Shown here: piece after piece, positions 16,102 through 24,658 of the stretch | How the letters are laid out: each line of letters opens with the position of its first letter | How positions within the stretch are numbered: position 1 is the first letter of the stretch | Source of the DNA: Parvularcula sp964556115 | GTDB lineage: Bacteria; Pseudomonadota; Alphaproteobacteria; Caulobacterales; Parvularculaceae | Reading direction: 5' to 3' | Assembly: GCA_964556115.1 (NCBI GenBank) | Contig: CAZKVC010000003.1 | Coordinates: forward strand, 62,001 to 126,000 | Length of the DNA: 64,000 bases | Program-made: the position numbers and the translations under genes | The notes under the pieces: model-generated | What the model was told of the DNA's origin: nothing | The model's input: only the letters and a program-made list of their open reading frames with translations | Database searches by the model: none

Positions 16102-18171
16102 ATGCTATCGAAATTCCATCCCACAGCCGCTGCGCTGTGCCTGACCGCCTGCGCGGCTTCCGGGCCGCAGGCCGCCGATCTCTGGCAGCTCACCGAAGCC
16201 AGAACCTCCAGCATAGAACCGACGCTGAGCGAGACCGTCCGGCCTGGGGACGACTTTTATCTCTACGCGAACGAGACATGGCTTGTGGAAACCGAGGTTC
16301 CCGCCGATCGCGGCTCTCTCAGTGAGCTGAACACCGTCGCGATCCGCGCCCGGCAGAGGGCGGCGGATATCATCGAAGAAGCGGCGAGCGACCAGCACCC
16401 GCAGGGAACATCCCTTCAACGGATCGGCGATCTCTACCGCAGCTATATGGACGAGGAAGCCGCCGAAAAGCTGGGCCTCGCACCCCTCCGGGAGGGGATC
16501 GATGCTGCGCTGGCGGTTCAGTCCCATGAAGACGTGGCACGGTTCATGGGACGGATCAGGTCTCACACCATTGCCGAACTCGACGTCTTTCCCGATGCGA
16601 AGAACCCCGGCGTCAACGGCATAGAACTCAGCCAGCATACGGATGTCATGACCGAAGGGGTCGTGGGACTTTCAAACCCTGACGTCTACAGAGGCGACAC
16701 CAGCGAAGCCCGGGAGAGGCTTGCCGCCTACCGCGCCTATATCACTGAAACCCTGGCGAAGGCCGGGATCGACCGTCCGGCCGAGCGGGCGTCTGCGATC
16801 ATCGCGCTCGAAACGAAGCTGGCCGAGCATATGTGGCGGCCCGAGAAGCTTCGCGACCGCGAGGCCAATTATCACAAGATGAGCTATGCCGAGCTTCAGG
16901 ACTATGCGGCCGGCTTTCCCTGGGAGGAGCTCTACCGCGCCCGCGGCCTGCCCATCGGCCGCGATCTCGTTCTGGGGACAGATACCGCGGTGAAGACATC
17001 TGCCCGGATCTTCGCCGAAACATCGGTCGATGACTGGTCGTCCTATCTCGCCTATCACTGGATCGACAATCACTGGAGCCTTCTGCCGGCGGAGTTTTCC
17101 GGTCCGGGGTTCGAGTTCCACATCGCCGAGCCCTACGGTGTCGAGGCCCGCACTTCCCTTGCCGAACGCGCCGCCGGCTTCGTCGAAAAGCACCTTGGGC
17201 GGGAAGTCGGCCGCGTCTATGTCGAGCAGTATTTCTCGGAACGGGACCGCGCCAGGGCCGAGATGATGGTGGGTTACATTCGCGAGGCCTTCCGCGAGAA
17301 GATCGAAGGCGCGGACTGGATGGACGAGAGCACCCGCCAGCAGGCGCTGCGGAAGCTTGCGAACGTCAGGGTCAATATCGGCTACCCCCGTAAATGGCGC
17401 GACTATTCGGGTGTACGGATCGAGCCGGATCAGCGGATCGGCAACCACGCCCGCCTTCTCGAAGCGGACTGGGAGCGCCGGGCTGGCCTGCTGGGCAAGC
17501 CGTTCCCGGACGGAGAGTGGGTGTGGGGCTATGCCTATCACGTCGATGCCGCGATCACGCCGCAGCTCAACACGATCACCTTTCCGGCCGCGATCATCGA
17601 AAGGAGCATGGGCAGAGGAGTCGATCCCGCCGCCGCCTTCGGCGAGATCGGCATCATCATCGGCCATGAGATGGGGCACGCCTTCGACGACCAGGGTGCG
17701 TCCTTCGACAGCACTGGGCGCATTCGCGACTGGTGGTCGCCCGGGACCCGCGCCGCCTTCGAAAAGCAGACCAGGCGGATCGCCGAGCAATACAGCCAGT
17801 TCGAAGCCCTGCCCGGCCTTAACCTTTCAGGCGAGCGAGCACAGGGAGAGGCGATCGCCGACCTGATCGGCTATTCGGTCGCCCTGCGCGGCTACGAACT
17901 CTTCGCGGAAGATCACTATCCGGGTGGGCAAGCGCCTGTCATCGACGGCCTCTCCTGGCGTGAAAGGTTCTTTCTTGCGTCGGCACAAGGCCAACGTACG
18001 GTGTGGACTGACGAAGCGCTGAGGCAGCAGGTCGAGAACGGCTACCACCCGCCGGGCGAAATGCGGGTGAACGGATCGGTCCGCAATATCGGCGCCTGGT
18101 ATGAGACCTTCGACGTCAAACCTTTCGACGATCTCTACATCAAGCCGGAGCAACGCGTCAGCCTCTGGTAA
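16102..18171 (+). CDS. M13-family (neprilysin/PepO-like) zinc metallopeptidase, probable lipoprotein
   Basis: 689-residue exported peptidase. The zinc site is HEMGH (522-526) in 'IIGHEMGHAFDDQG', and the third ligand Glu583 is in 'GEAIADLIG'. The family's substrate-clamping N-terminal domain is complete ('RPGDDFYLYANETW' is the usual start). The leader ends in LTAC, a lipobox with Cys17, so outer-membrane or periplasmic lipoprotein anchoring is likely. ATG 16102 has GAGG 6 nt upstream. As third gene behind the BlaI-type repressor and M56 protease, it is probably the output of that switch. M13 enzymes cleave small peptides. Confidence 0.93.
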   Translation: MLSKFHPTAAALCLTACAASGPQAADLWQLTEARTSSIEPTLSETVRPGDDFYLYANETWLVETEVPADRGSLSELNTVAIRARQRAADIIEEAASDQHPQGTSLQRIGDLYRSYMDEEAAEKLGLAPLREGIDAALAVQSHEDVARFMGRIRSHTIAELDVFPDAKNPGVNGIELSQHTDVMTEGVVGLSNPDVYRGDTSEARERLAAYRAYITETLAKAGIDRPAERASAIIALETKLAEHMWRPEKLRDREANYHKMSYAELQDYAAGFPWEELYRARGLPIGRDLVLGTDTAVKTSARIFAETSVDDWSSYLAYHWIDNHWSLLPAEFSGPGFEFHIAEPYGVEARTSLAERAAGFVEKHLGREVGRVYVEQYFSERDRARAEMMVGYIREAFREKIEGADWMDESTRQQALRKLANVRVNIGYPRKWRDYSGVRIEPDQRIGNHARLLEADWERRAGLLGKPFPDGEWVWGYAYHVDAAITPQLNTITFPAAIIERSMGRGVDPAAAFGEIGIIIGHEMGHAFDDQGASFDSTGRIRDWWSPGTRAAFEKQTRRIAEQYSQFEALPGLNLSGERAQGEAIADLIGYSVALRGYELFAEDHYPGGQAPVIDGLSWRERFFLASAQGQRTVWTDEALRQQVENGYHPPGEMRVNGSVRNIGAWYETFDVKPFDDLYIKPEQRVSLW

Positions 18172-18333
18172 GCCTAGGCCCGCCCATTTCCACGACGACC
18201 TGGCGAGCGGCCATATCGGTTAGATGGTGACGGGCACGGCAACCCTCAAGCCGGGTTGGTTCGGCCCGCTTCCCGGACCTGCTCCAAGCGGCCCGCCCTC
18301 CTGGAGTAGGAACGCCCCCGCCTGTTGTGGGCG

Positions 18334-19476
18334 TCATTCTGCCGTGCCGAGTTCGCGTTCAAGGAACGCCGGAAGGACCTTCACGAACGCCCGCGACCGC
18401 GAATTGGTCAGGATGACGATGCCGACATCCAGGGAAGGGATGAAGGTCATCTGCGCGCCATATCCCTGATCGACGGACCCGAAATGCGAAATGGCCTCGC
18501 GTCCTCCGAAGTCGTAGATGCGCCAGCCGAGGCCATAGCTCGCCCCCTCCAGCCCCTCGAAGTAATTCCGCAGACGGCGAAGCTCGGCAGCCGTCTTCAC
18601 GCGGGGGGTATGGATCATCGCGAGGACGTCTTTAGTCAGAACATCCTCACGATGGCCCATCTGGGCCTGCAGCCAGATCGCCATGTCCTTGATGCTGGCA
18701 TTGACGCCGCCAGCGGCGGGCACGCCGTAATAGACGTCCTTGACCTCGACAGCCTGCCATGGGGCGTCGCCCCGGCGCTCGTAGGGCCTTGCCCAATTCT
18801 CATCGGCGCGCAGGCCATCGAGCGACACCGACGCGCGGGTCATGCCGAGGGGGCCGAAAAGACGCCTCTCGAGAACCTCCGCATACGCTGCACCATCGAC
18901 CGTTTCGATCAGCTCGGACACCGTATCGAAGGCTACGTTCTGATAGGCGTAGCAGCTCCCGACAGAACAGATCGGATCGACGCTCGCGTAGCGCTGACGG
19001 ATCATCGCCGGGGGCACGCCTGCTTCGAGAAGGTTGTCATAGGCATAGGGCGGCAAGCCTGTCCGATGACTGAGGACATCTTCGAGGGTAAGACGTTCCG
19101 AAGCCTCTCGGCTCTTGAGGCGCAGCGTCTTCGAAAAGCTTGTCACGGGCGCCGAAAGCGAAACGCTTTCCTCGAGCACCATCTGTTCGACGGCGCTGGC
19201 GGCGATCCCCTTGGAGAGGGATGCGAGCCGGAAGACCGTGTCGTCATCGACCGGAGCGCCGCCTTCGATATCGCGAACGCCAAAGGTCCGTATGGTCTCA
19301 ATTTCGCCGCCGCGCACCACCGCCACGGCGAGCCCGACAAGGTCACTGCCGTGACTGACCTCTTCGAGAACGGCCTTGAGCGGATCGGGGGCTCTCTCAG
19401 GCTCTCGGGCAAGAGACTGCGATAGTGCGGCACACGCAAGAGCGACACAAGCGAGCTGGCAGACGAAGCTTTTCAT
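18334..19476 (-). CDS. Class C beta-lactamase-fold serine hydrolase
   Basis: 380-residue exported protein with a signal peptide cleaved near 'LSQSLA'. The catalytic motifs of the class C beta-lactamase/DD-peptidase fold are present: S86-L-S-K89, Y178-Q-N180, and H331-F-G in place of KTG. HxG instead of KTG is typical of esterase/peptidase-like members, so antibiotic hydrolysis is not the safest call. It is convergent with the M13 gene, not obviously part of the BlaI operon. The ribosome site at ATG 19476 is weak. Confidence 0.9.
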   Translation of the reverse strand: MKSFVCQLACVALACAALSQSLAREPERAPDPLKAVLEEVSHGSDLVGLAVAVVRGGEIETIRTFGVRDIEGGAPVDDDTVFRLASLSKGIAASAVEQMVLEESVSLSAPVTSFSKTLRLKSREASERLTLEDVLSHRTGLPPYAYDNLLEAGVPPAMIRQRYASVDPICSVGSCYAYQNVAFDTVSELIETVDGAAYAEVLERRLFGPLGMTRASVSLDGLRADENWARPYERRGDAPWQAVEVKDVYYGVPAAGGVNASIKDMAIWLQAQMGHREDVLTKDVLAMIHTPRVKTAAELRRLRNYFEGLEGASYGLGWRIYDFGGREAISHFGSVDQGYGAQMTFIPSLDVGIVILTNSRSRAFVKVLPAFLERELGTAE

Positions 19477-19628
19477 CAGAAGCAGATCTCAGGACCTTAG
19501 GCACCTATTTTTGCGAAACCTGTGTACCGAGCTGGCGCCCCTGTGTCCACTATGCGCAAGCCCAGCCGGTTCGTTCGCTTACGGACACCTCGGTCGGAAA
19601 GTTGTGACAGGCGCTGACTGCGGACCCG

Positions 19629-21275
19629 TCAGCCGACCATGTCCTTGAGGCCGCCGACCCGGAACCAGCGATAGCCGTAGGGCGGGAGCGCGATCTCGTG
19701 CTTGCCGCCCTCTGCTTCGTTGGCCTCGTTCGTCTCCAGGCAGATGAGCGGCTTTGTATCCGACTCCCGTTCGGAAGCGGGCACGGTGAAGCTGACCGGC
19801 TCGTCCTTGAAGTTATGGCAGAAGACAGCGATACGGTCCTGCCACGTGTAGCGCATGGCCAGCGTTCCGTCCGGGGTGCCCAAGACCTCGAACTCCCCCC
19901 AACCGATCTCGGGCAACTCGAGCCGCTTGCGGAGCATCCGCTCGGTCCAGCCAAGGAGCGAGTTCGGGTCGGTGCGCTGGGCCGCCACGTTCACCCGGGT
20001 AAAGGCGTAGTCGCCCTTGTCGATCACCGGGCGGACGGGCTCCTCTGCAGCGGTGAAGCCGGCATTCGGTTCATCCGCCCACTGCATCGGCGTGCGGCAA
20101 CTGAACCGCCCGTCGAGCGAGAGGTCTTCACCCATGCCGATCTCATCGCCATAGCGCAGGACCGGCGTGCCCGGCAGGGTCAGCATCACGGAATTCGCAA
20201 GCTCGATGCGGCGGCGGTCGCCGTCCACCATGGGCGGGAGCCGCCGCCTGATGCCACGGTCATAGATCCGCATGTCTTCATCTGGCGCGAAGACGTCGAA
20301 GACCCGGTTCCGCTGCTCATCCGTCAGCTTGTCCAGCGACAGCTCGTCGTGGTTTCGAAGGAAATGCGCCCATTGCGCCGTGTCCGGAATGCCGTGCAGG
20401 TCTTCGATCGCTGTCTTCAGAAGGTCCGTCTGCCCGGTGGCCAGCCCATAGAAGAGCGCCTGGTTGACCGGGAAGCCGAAGATCATGTGCAGCCGGTCGC
20501 CATCCTCGCCGAAATAGGACCGCGCGGTCTCAGGCTCGACATTCGCCTCGGCCAGAAGGACGACATCGCCGTCCCGCCACTGCGCAAACGCGCGCAGGTC
20601 GCGCAGGAACTGGTAGGCGGGCTCGGGGTCCTTCGTGTTCACCCCGTCGCGCGCGATCAGGAACGGCACGGCGTCCATGCGGAAACCCGACACCCCGAGC
20701 GCCAGCCAGTAGCCCATGATCTTGCGCAGCTCCTCGCGGACCTGAGGGTTCGCGATGTTCAGGTCGGGCTGGAACTTGTAGAACTTGTGGAAGTAATAGG
20801 CCCCGACCTTGTCATCCCGGGTCCAGGTGCTTTCCTGAACGCCGGGGAAGACAACGCCCTCATCCGCATCATTTGGTTTTTCGTCAGCCCAGATATAATA
20901 GTCGCGATATTTCGACTGCGGATCGTCCCGTGCTGCCTGAAACCAGGGGTGCTGGTCGGAGGTGTGGTTGACGACCAGATCGACGAGGACGCGCATGCCC
21001 CTCTGCTTGGCGGCATGGGTAAACGCGACGAAGTCGCCCAGCGATCCGTAGCGGGGATCGACGCCGTAATAGTCCTCAATATCGTAGCCGTTGTCACGGC
21101 GCGGGCTGGGGTAGAAGGGCGCAAGCCAGATCGCCGTGACGCCGAGCCCACGCAGATAGTCGAGCCTTCGTTCGAGCCCGTCGAAGTCGCCGATGCCGTC
21201 GCCGTTCGAATCGAGAAAGCTTTCGAGCGAGAGGTTGTAGAGGACAGCGTTCTTGTACCAGAGATCCGGAATCAC
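19629..21275 (-). CDS. Trehalose synthase-like GH13 glucosyltransferase (TreS type)
   Basis: 548-residue GH13 (beta/alpha)8 enzyme. The nucleophile Asp201 ('GFRMDAVPF'), acid/base Glu243 ('LLAEANVEP') and transition-state Asp310 ('LRNHDELSLD') are present. The opening 'DLWYKNAVLYN' and the NHDEL-x-L stretch are the hallmarks of TreS, which interconverts maltose and trehalose, as opposed to plain alpha-glucosidases. No maltokinase domain is fused. The start is GTG 21275 with GGAG 7 nt upstream, overlapping the alpha-glucosidase stop by 4 nt (GTGA). It is the last gene of the LLM oxidoreductase/alpha-glucosidase operon. Confidence 0.87.
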   Translation of the reverse strand: MIPDLWYKNAVLYNLSLESFLDSNGDGIGDFDGLERRLDYLRGLGVTAIWLAPFYPSPRRDNGYDIEDYYGVDPRYGSLGDFVAFTHAAKQRGMRVLVDLVVNHTSDQHPWFQAARDDPQSKYRDYYIWADEKPNDADEGVVFPGVQESTWTRDDKVGAYYFHKFYKFQPDLNIANPQVREELRKIMGYWLALGVSGFRMDAVPFLIARDGVNTKDPEPAYQFLRDLRAFAQWRDGDVVLLAEANVEPETARSYFGEDGDRLHMIFGFPVNQALFYGLATGQTDLLKTAIEDLHGIPDTAQWAHFLRNHDELSLDKLTDEQRNRVFDVFAPDEDMRIYDRGIRRRLPPMVDGDRRRIELANSVMLTLPGTPVLRYGDEIGMGEDLSLDGRFSCRTPMQWADEPNAGFTAAEEPVRPVIDKGDYAFTRVNVAAQRTDPNSLLGWTERMLRKRLELPEIGWGEFEVLGTPDGTLAMRYTWQDRIAVFCHNFKDEPVSFTVPASERESDTKPLICLETNEANEAEGGKHEIALPPYGYRWFRVGGLKDMVG

Positions 21276-22870
21276 GGAGCATCTCCATCGGTTCGGGGAC
21301 GGAGGATAATGCCCTCGTCCGGTCGCATAATGACGGACCCGCGGTCACGTTCGGGCATGTCCCTATAGGTGGACAGAAGAACGTCCGCGTTCTTGCAGCC
21401 GTCCGGCAAGACTGCTTCACGACGCCCATCGGTCAGGTTCAGGACGATGCCGAGCCGGCCTGCGCCCTCGCCGCGCTCATAAGCCAGAACACCGTCTTTC
21501 GCGGATGAAAGCCGGTAGTCTCCGGTCCGCAAGGCAGGCTCGTTCCGCCGCAGCTTCAAAAGAGCCCGGTAAAGGCTCAGCATGGAGCTTTCGTCTTTCT
21601 CCTGCACTGCCGCACAGCGCTGCTGCCAGTCGGAGTTCAGCGGCAGCCACGGCGTTCCCCCGGTAAACCCTGCATGGGGCGCTTTTGACCAGGGCATCGG
21701 CGTGCGTGAGGCATCGCGGTTGAAGGCGGACGGTTCGTTCCTGGCCTGCGGGTCCTGAATACGGTCCTTCGGTATCTCGACTTTTCCGATTCCAAGCTCG
21801 TCGCCATAATAGAGAGTGGGCGTTCCCCTCAGTGTCAGGAGCATCATCGCCGCCACACGCGCCTGGGCTTCGCCGATGCGTGCGGCGATGCGTGGCTGGT
21901 CATGGTTCGAAAGGACCCAGTTCGGCCAGCCGCCTTCGGGCAGCAGCGCTTCGTATTCGCCGATGAGCCGCGCCAGGTGCTCCGCGTCCCAATCGGCGTG
22001 AATGAGCTGAAAGTTGAAGGGCAGGTGCACGCCTTCGGTGCCGCCCTTTCCATAGTAGGTCACGAGGCGCTCGACCGGAAGGTAGATCTCGCCGATCAGG
22101 AGGCGGTCTTCATACTCCTCGATCAGGTCGCGCATCGCTTCGATTGCGCCGTGAACCTCGGGTTGGTCGATGGTGTGCACGGGGGTGTAGCGGTGCACGT
22201 CCTGATCGCCCGGCTTCCAGTCCGGGTTCGGAGGATTGTCACGCAGCCGCTCGTCCTCGAAGAGGTGGTAGATCACATCCACCCGGAAGCCGTCGACACC
22301 GCGGTCGAGCCAGAAGCGCATGGCGTCCAGCATCGCCTCCTGCACCGCCGGATTGCGCCAGTTGAGATCCGGCTGCTCGGGCAGGAAGGCGTGGTAGTAA
22401 TACTGCCCGGACGCCTCATCGAGGGTCCAGGCGGAACCGCCGAAGTTCGACTGCCAGTTGTTGGGTGCCCCCCCGCCTGGCGCAGGATCGGCCCAGACAA
22501 AGAAATCGCGGTACGTCGCATCACGGCCGCTGAGGGCATCCTGAAACCAGGGGTGCCTGTCCGAGGAATGGTTCGGCACGAAATCCATGAGAAGTTTGAG
22601 ACCGTGGCCGTGTGCATCGTTCAGTAGGCGCTCGAACGCCGCCATGTCCCCGAAGAGCGGATCAATGCCGGTATAGTCCGAGACGTCATAACCCCCATCC
22701 TTCATCGGCGAGGGGTAGACCGGGGACAGCCAAAGGGCGCCGACGCCGAGTTCCTTCAGGTAAGGCAGGCGCCGCCTGATCCCTTCGAGATCGCCGACCC
22801 CGTTTCCCGTGCTGTCCTGAAAGCTGCGCGGGTAGACTTGATAGATCGCCTCGTCGCGCCACCAGGTCAT
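21272..22870 (-). CDS. Alpha-glucosidase, GH13 family
   Basis: 532-residue cytoplasmic glycoside hydrolase. The GH13 catalytic set is Asp198 ('GFRVDVIYH'), Glu261 ('LIGEIYLP') and Asp324 ('SNHDQPR'). The '(E)AIYQVYPRSFQD' start and lack of signal peptide are typical of oligosaccharide alpha-glucosidases. The linkage preference (alpha-1,4 against 1,6) cannot be fixed confidently. Its ATG shares a base with the stop of the upstream LLM oxidoreductase (TGATG), and its own stop overlaps the TreS-like start, so the three are tightly coupled. Confidence 0.93.
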   Translation of the reverse strand: MTWWRDEAIYQVYPRSFQDSTGNGVGDLEGIRRRLPYLKELGVGALWLSPVYPSPMKDGGYDVSDYTGIDPLFGDMAAFERLLNDAHGHGLKLLMDFVPNHSSDRHPWFQDALSGRDATYRDFFVWADPAPGGGAPNNWQSNFGGSAWTLDEASGQYYYHAFLPEQPDLNWRNPAVQEAMLDAMRFWLDRGVDGFRVDVIYHLFEDERLRDNPPNPDWKPGDQDVHRYTPVHTIDQPEVHGAIEAMRDLIEEYEDRLLIGEIYLPVERLVTYYGKGGTEGVHLPFNFQLIHADWDAEHLARLIGEYEALLPEGGWPNWVLSNHDQPRIAARIGEAQARVAAMMLLTLRGTPTLYYGDELGIGKVEIPKDRIQDPQARNEPSAFNRDASRTPMPWSKAPHAGFTGGTPWLPLNSDWQQRCAAVQEKDESSMLSLYRALLKLRRNEPALRTGDYRLSSAKDGVLAYERGEGAGRLGIVLNLTDGRREAVLPDGCKNADVLLSTYRDMPERDRGSVIMRPDEGIILRPRTDGDAP

Positions 22871-23838
22871 CAGCTTGCTTTCAGTTTGGGAAGAACGTGC
22901 TCACCGAACGCGTCGATGAACTCCGCCTGGTTGGTGGCCACGTTGTGGAAGATCAGCTCGTCCACGCCGCAGGCCGCGTATTCGCTTGCCCATTCGGCAT
23001 GCTGGTCCAGCGAGGTCGAAACCCGCACCGTGCGGTCGAGATCCTCCGTGGTCATGTAGGCGGCGGCTTCTTCGAACTGCTTCGGCGTCGGAATCTCCCA
23101 GACAACCTGGCCGATGACGAGGTTCGTGCCCCAGGTGTGAAGGGCATCCTGGCGCAGCGCCTTCTCATCGGTGCCCCAGGCGAGCTTCATCTGGCAGGTG
23201 ACGGGCTTGCCCTCGCCGCCGCCCTCGCGGAACGCATCGATTACCGCCTTGAGGTCATCGTCGGGCCCGCCGCACAGGGTCAAGAGGCCATCCGCCCATG
23301 ACCCGAGCCAACGGGCGGTCTTGGGCGTGACGGCCGCACCGAAGATCCTGGGCGGGGTCTCGGGCCTTGTGTAGAGCTTCACCTCTTCCATGACGACGCG
23401 GCCGTGATGGGTGATGGTCTCGCCTTCCCAGAGCCGCCGCATCAGGGCGCAGCACTCCTCGAGCTTGGCGTTCCGCTCTTCCTTCACCGGCCAGGCGATC
23501 CCCATGGTCGCTTCGTTGAGGCGCTCCCCCGAACCGAGGCAGCAATCGAGACGGCCGGGGAACATGTGCCTCGTCGTCGCCATCGCCTGGGCGAGGATGG
23601 CGGGATGGTAGCGGTAGCCGGGACAGGAGACCGAGCGGAAGTCGCCCTTCGTGACCTGCATCGCAGCGCCGAGCCACGTCCAGAGAAAGCCCGCATGGCC
23701 CGGACGCTCGTTCCATGGATGAAGGTGGTCCGACGCGGTGAAAACCTCGAAGCCGCGCGCTTCGGCCTGCTGGACCCAGGCGAGCAGGTCCACCGGGTCG
23801 AACTGCTCGTGGCTGACATGGTAACCGTAACGGGTCAT
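22870..23838 (-). CDS. LLM-class flavin-dependent oxidoreductase
   Basis: 322-residue luciferase-like TIM-barrel protein ('GYHVSHEQFDPVDLLAWVQQAE' start, 'SDHLHPW' and 'LGSGERLNE' segments). It resembles the F420-dependent glucose-6-phosphate dehydrogenase group, but the subgroup found beside GH13/TreS genes occurs in bacteria without F420, so FMN is the likely cofactor. No F420 synthesis gene is visible. ATG 23838 has GGAGGG 5 nt upstream. It heads the operon with alpha-glucosidase and the TreS-like enzyme. The substrate is unknown; a sugar or sugar phosphate is a guess from context. Confidence 0.82.
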   Translation of the reverse strand: MTRYGYHVSHEQFDPVDLLAWVQQAEARGFEVFTASDHLHPWNERPGHAGFLWTWLGAAMQVTKGDFRSVSCPGYRYHPAILAQAMATTRHMFPGRLDCCLGSGERLNEATMGIAWPVKEERNAKLEECCALMRRLWEGETITHHGRVVMEEVKLYTRPETPPRIFGAAVTPKTARWLGSWADGLLTLCGGPDDDLKAVIDAFREGGGEGKPVTCQMKLAWGTDEKALRQDALHTWGTNLVIGQVVWEIPTPKQFEEAAAYMTTEDLDRTVRVSTSLDQHAEWASEYAACGVDELIFHNVATNQAEFIDAFGEHVLPKLKAS

Positions 23839-23974
23839 GAGCCCTCCGGAACAGACCTCGGATGGGCCAACAGACCGCAGAACGAACTGTTCCCGGAGCG
23901 ACCATGACATCGCCCAGTCCAAGCCCCATGCTGCATCGCGGGGAGAACGAAAAAGGCCAACAAGATCAGGGTAA

Positions 23975-24064
23975 TGGCGGAGAGAGAGGGATTCGAACCC
24001 TCGGAACGCTTGCGCGCTCAACGGTTTTCGAGACCGCCCCGTTCGACCACTCCGGCACCTCTCC
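23975..24064 (-). tRNA. tRNA-Ser (anticodon CGA)
   Basis: The minus strand folds as a 90-nt class II tRNA. The acceptor GGAGAGG (24064-24058) pairs with the 3' TCTCTCC. The anticodon loop is CTCGAAA on a GCGGT/ACCGT stem, giving CGA (reads UCG). A long variable arm of the serine type follows, then a T-arm GAGGG-TTCGAAT-CCCTC. CCA appears encoded (23975-23977). Confidence 0.96.
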
Positions 24065-24077
24065 GGGGAAGGGGGGT

Positions 24078-24105
24078 CTATTGCCGAGGAAGCGGGAGAT
24101 ATCAA
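24078..24105 (-). promoter_or_regulatory. Likely sigma-70-type promoter of tRNA-Ser
   Basis: On the minus strand TTGATA (24105-24100) and CAATAG (24083-24078) are separated by 16 bp, and the -10-like element ends 13 bp before the tRNA 5' end, a normal geometry for a stable RNA promoter. Confidence 0.45.
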
Positions 24106-24171
24106 GGCCCCAAGAAGGTTCACGGGGTCTTTTTCTTGGCGGAGGCGGAAAACGAGCCTAGCTGCTAGATC

Positions 24172-24636
24172 ATGAAAGCCTCTCTCCCTGCCCTCGCCCT
24201 TGCTCTGGTTCTCGCCGGCTGCGCGACCTCCAGCGGATATGGCCCGGCGACCTCGGGTTCGTCGTCCGGCTATACTGAACAGAAGATCGAAGAGACCCGC
24301 TACCGGGTCAGCTACCGCGCCAACAACCCGGACTTTGCCGAGAATGGCGCCTTGCGCCGGGCCGCGGAACTCACCCTCGCCGAGGGCTATGACTGGTTCA
24401 CCGTCGTTACCCGCGATCTCGAACGCACCCGCTCGGGCGGCGGCAGTTCGGTGGGCCTTGGCGGCGGGAATATCGGCAGGCGCGGCGGCGTAGGGGTCGG
24501 CGTGAGCGTGCCGCTTTCCCAGCCGAGAGAGCGCGTGAACGCGCGGGTTGAAATCCTGATGGGATCAGGTGAGCGTCCCGAGGGCCCGCGAAGCTACGAC
24601 GCGCGCTCCCTCGTCACCAACCTCGCGGGTAGCTGA
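24172..24636 (+). CDS. CC0125/CC1285-family lipoprotein
   Basis: 154 residues with a lipoprotein signal: a hydrophobic leader ending LAGC, Cys17 the lipidated residue. The mature part opens with a Ser/Gly-rich linker, then 'GYTEQKIEETRYRVSYRANN', the recognisable core of the alphaproteobacterial CC0125/CC1285 lipoproteins, then a glycine-rich stretch. Function is unknown. No good ribosome site is seen before the ATG. It lies 22 bp upstream of zwf on the same strand and may share its transcript. Confidence 0.78.
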   Translation: MKASLPALALALVLAGCATSSGYGPATSGSSSGYTEQKIEETRYRVSYRANNPDFAENGALRRAAELTLAEGYDWFTVVTRDLERTRSGGGSSVGLGGGNIGRRGGVGVGVSVPLSQPRERVNARVEILMGSGERPEGPRSYDARSLVTNLAGS

Positions 24637-24658
24637 CACGTCATCCAAGAGGTCCTCC

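Noticed and set aside
18312..18334. ACGCCC/GGGCGT hairpin near the end of the serine hydrolase gene
   Set aside because: Only 6 bp, no T-tract on either strand, overlapping the stop codon; not convincing as a terminator.
18334..19476. Calling the serine hydrolase an antibiotic-resistance beta-lactamase under BlaI control
   Set aside because: It has HFG in place of KTG, is convergent with the BlaI operon and has no TACA-N2-TGTA operator that I can see upstream.
23975..24105. tRNA-Ser as an integration site for a genomic island
   Set aside because: No integrase, direct repeat of the tRNA 3' end or composition shift beside it; flanking genes are housekeeping.
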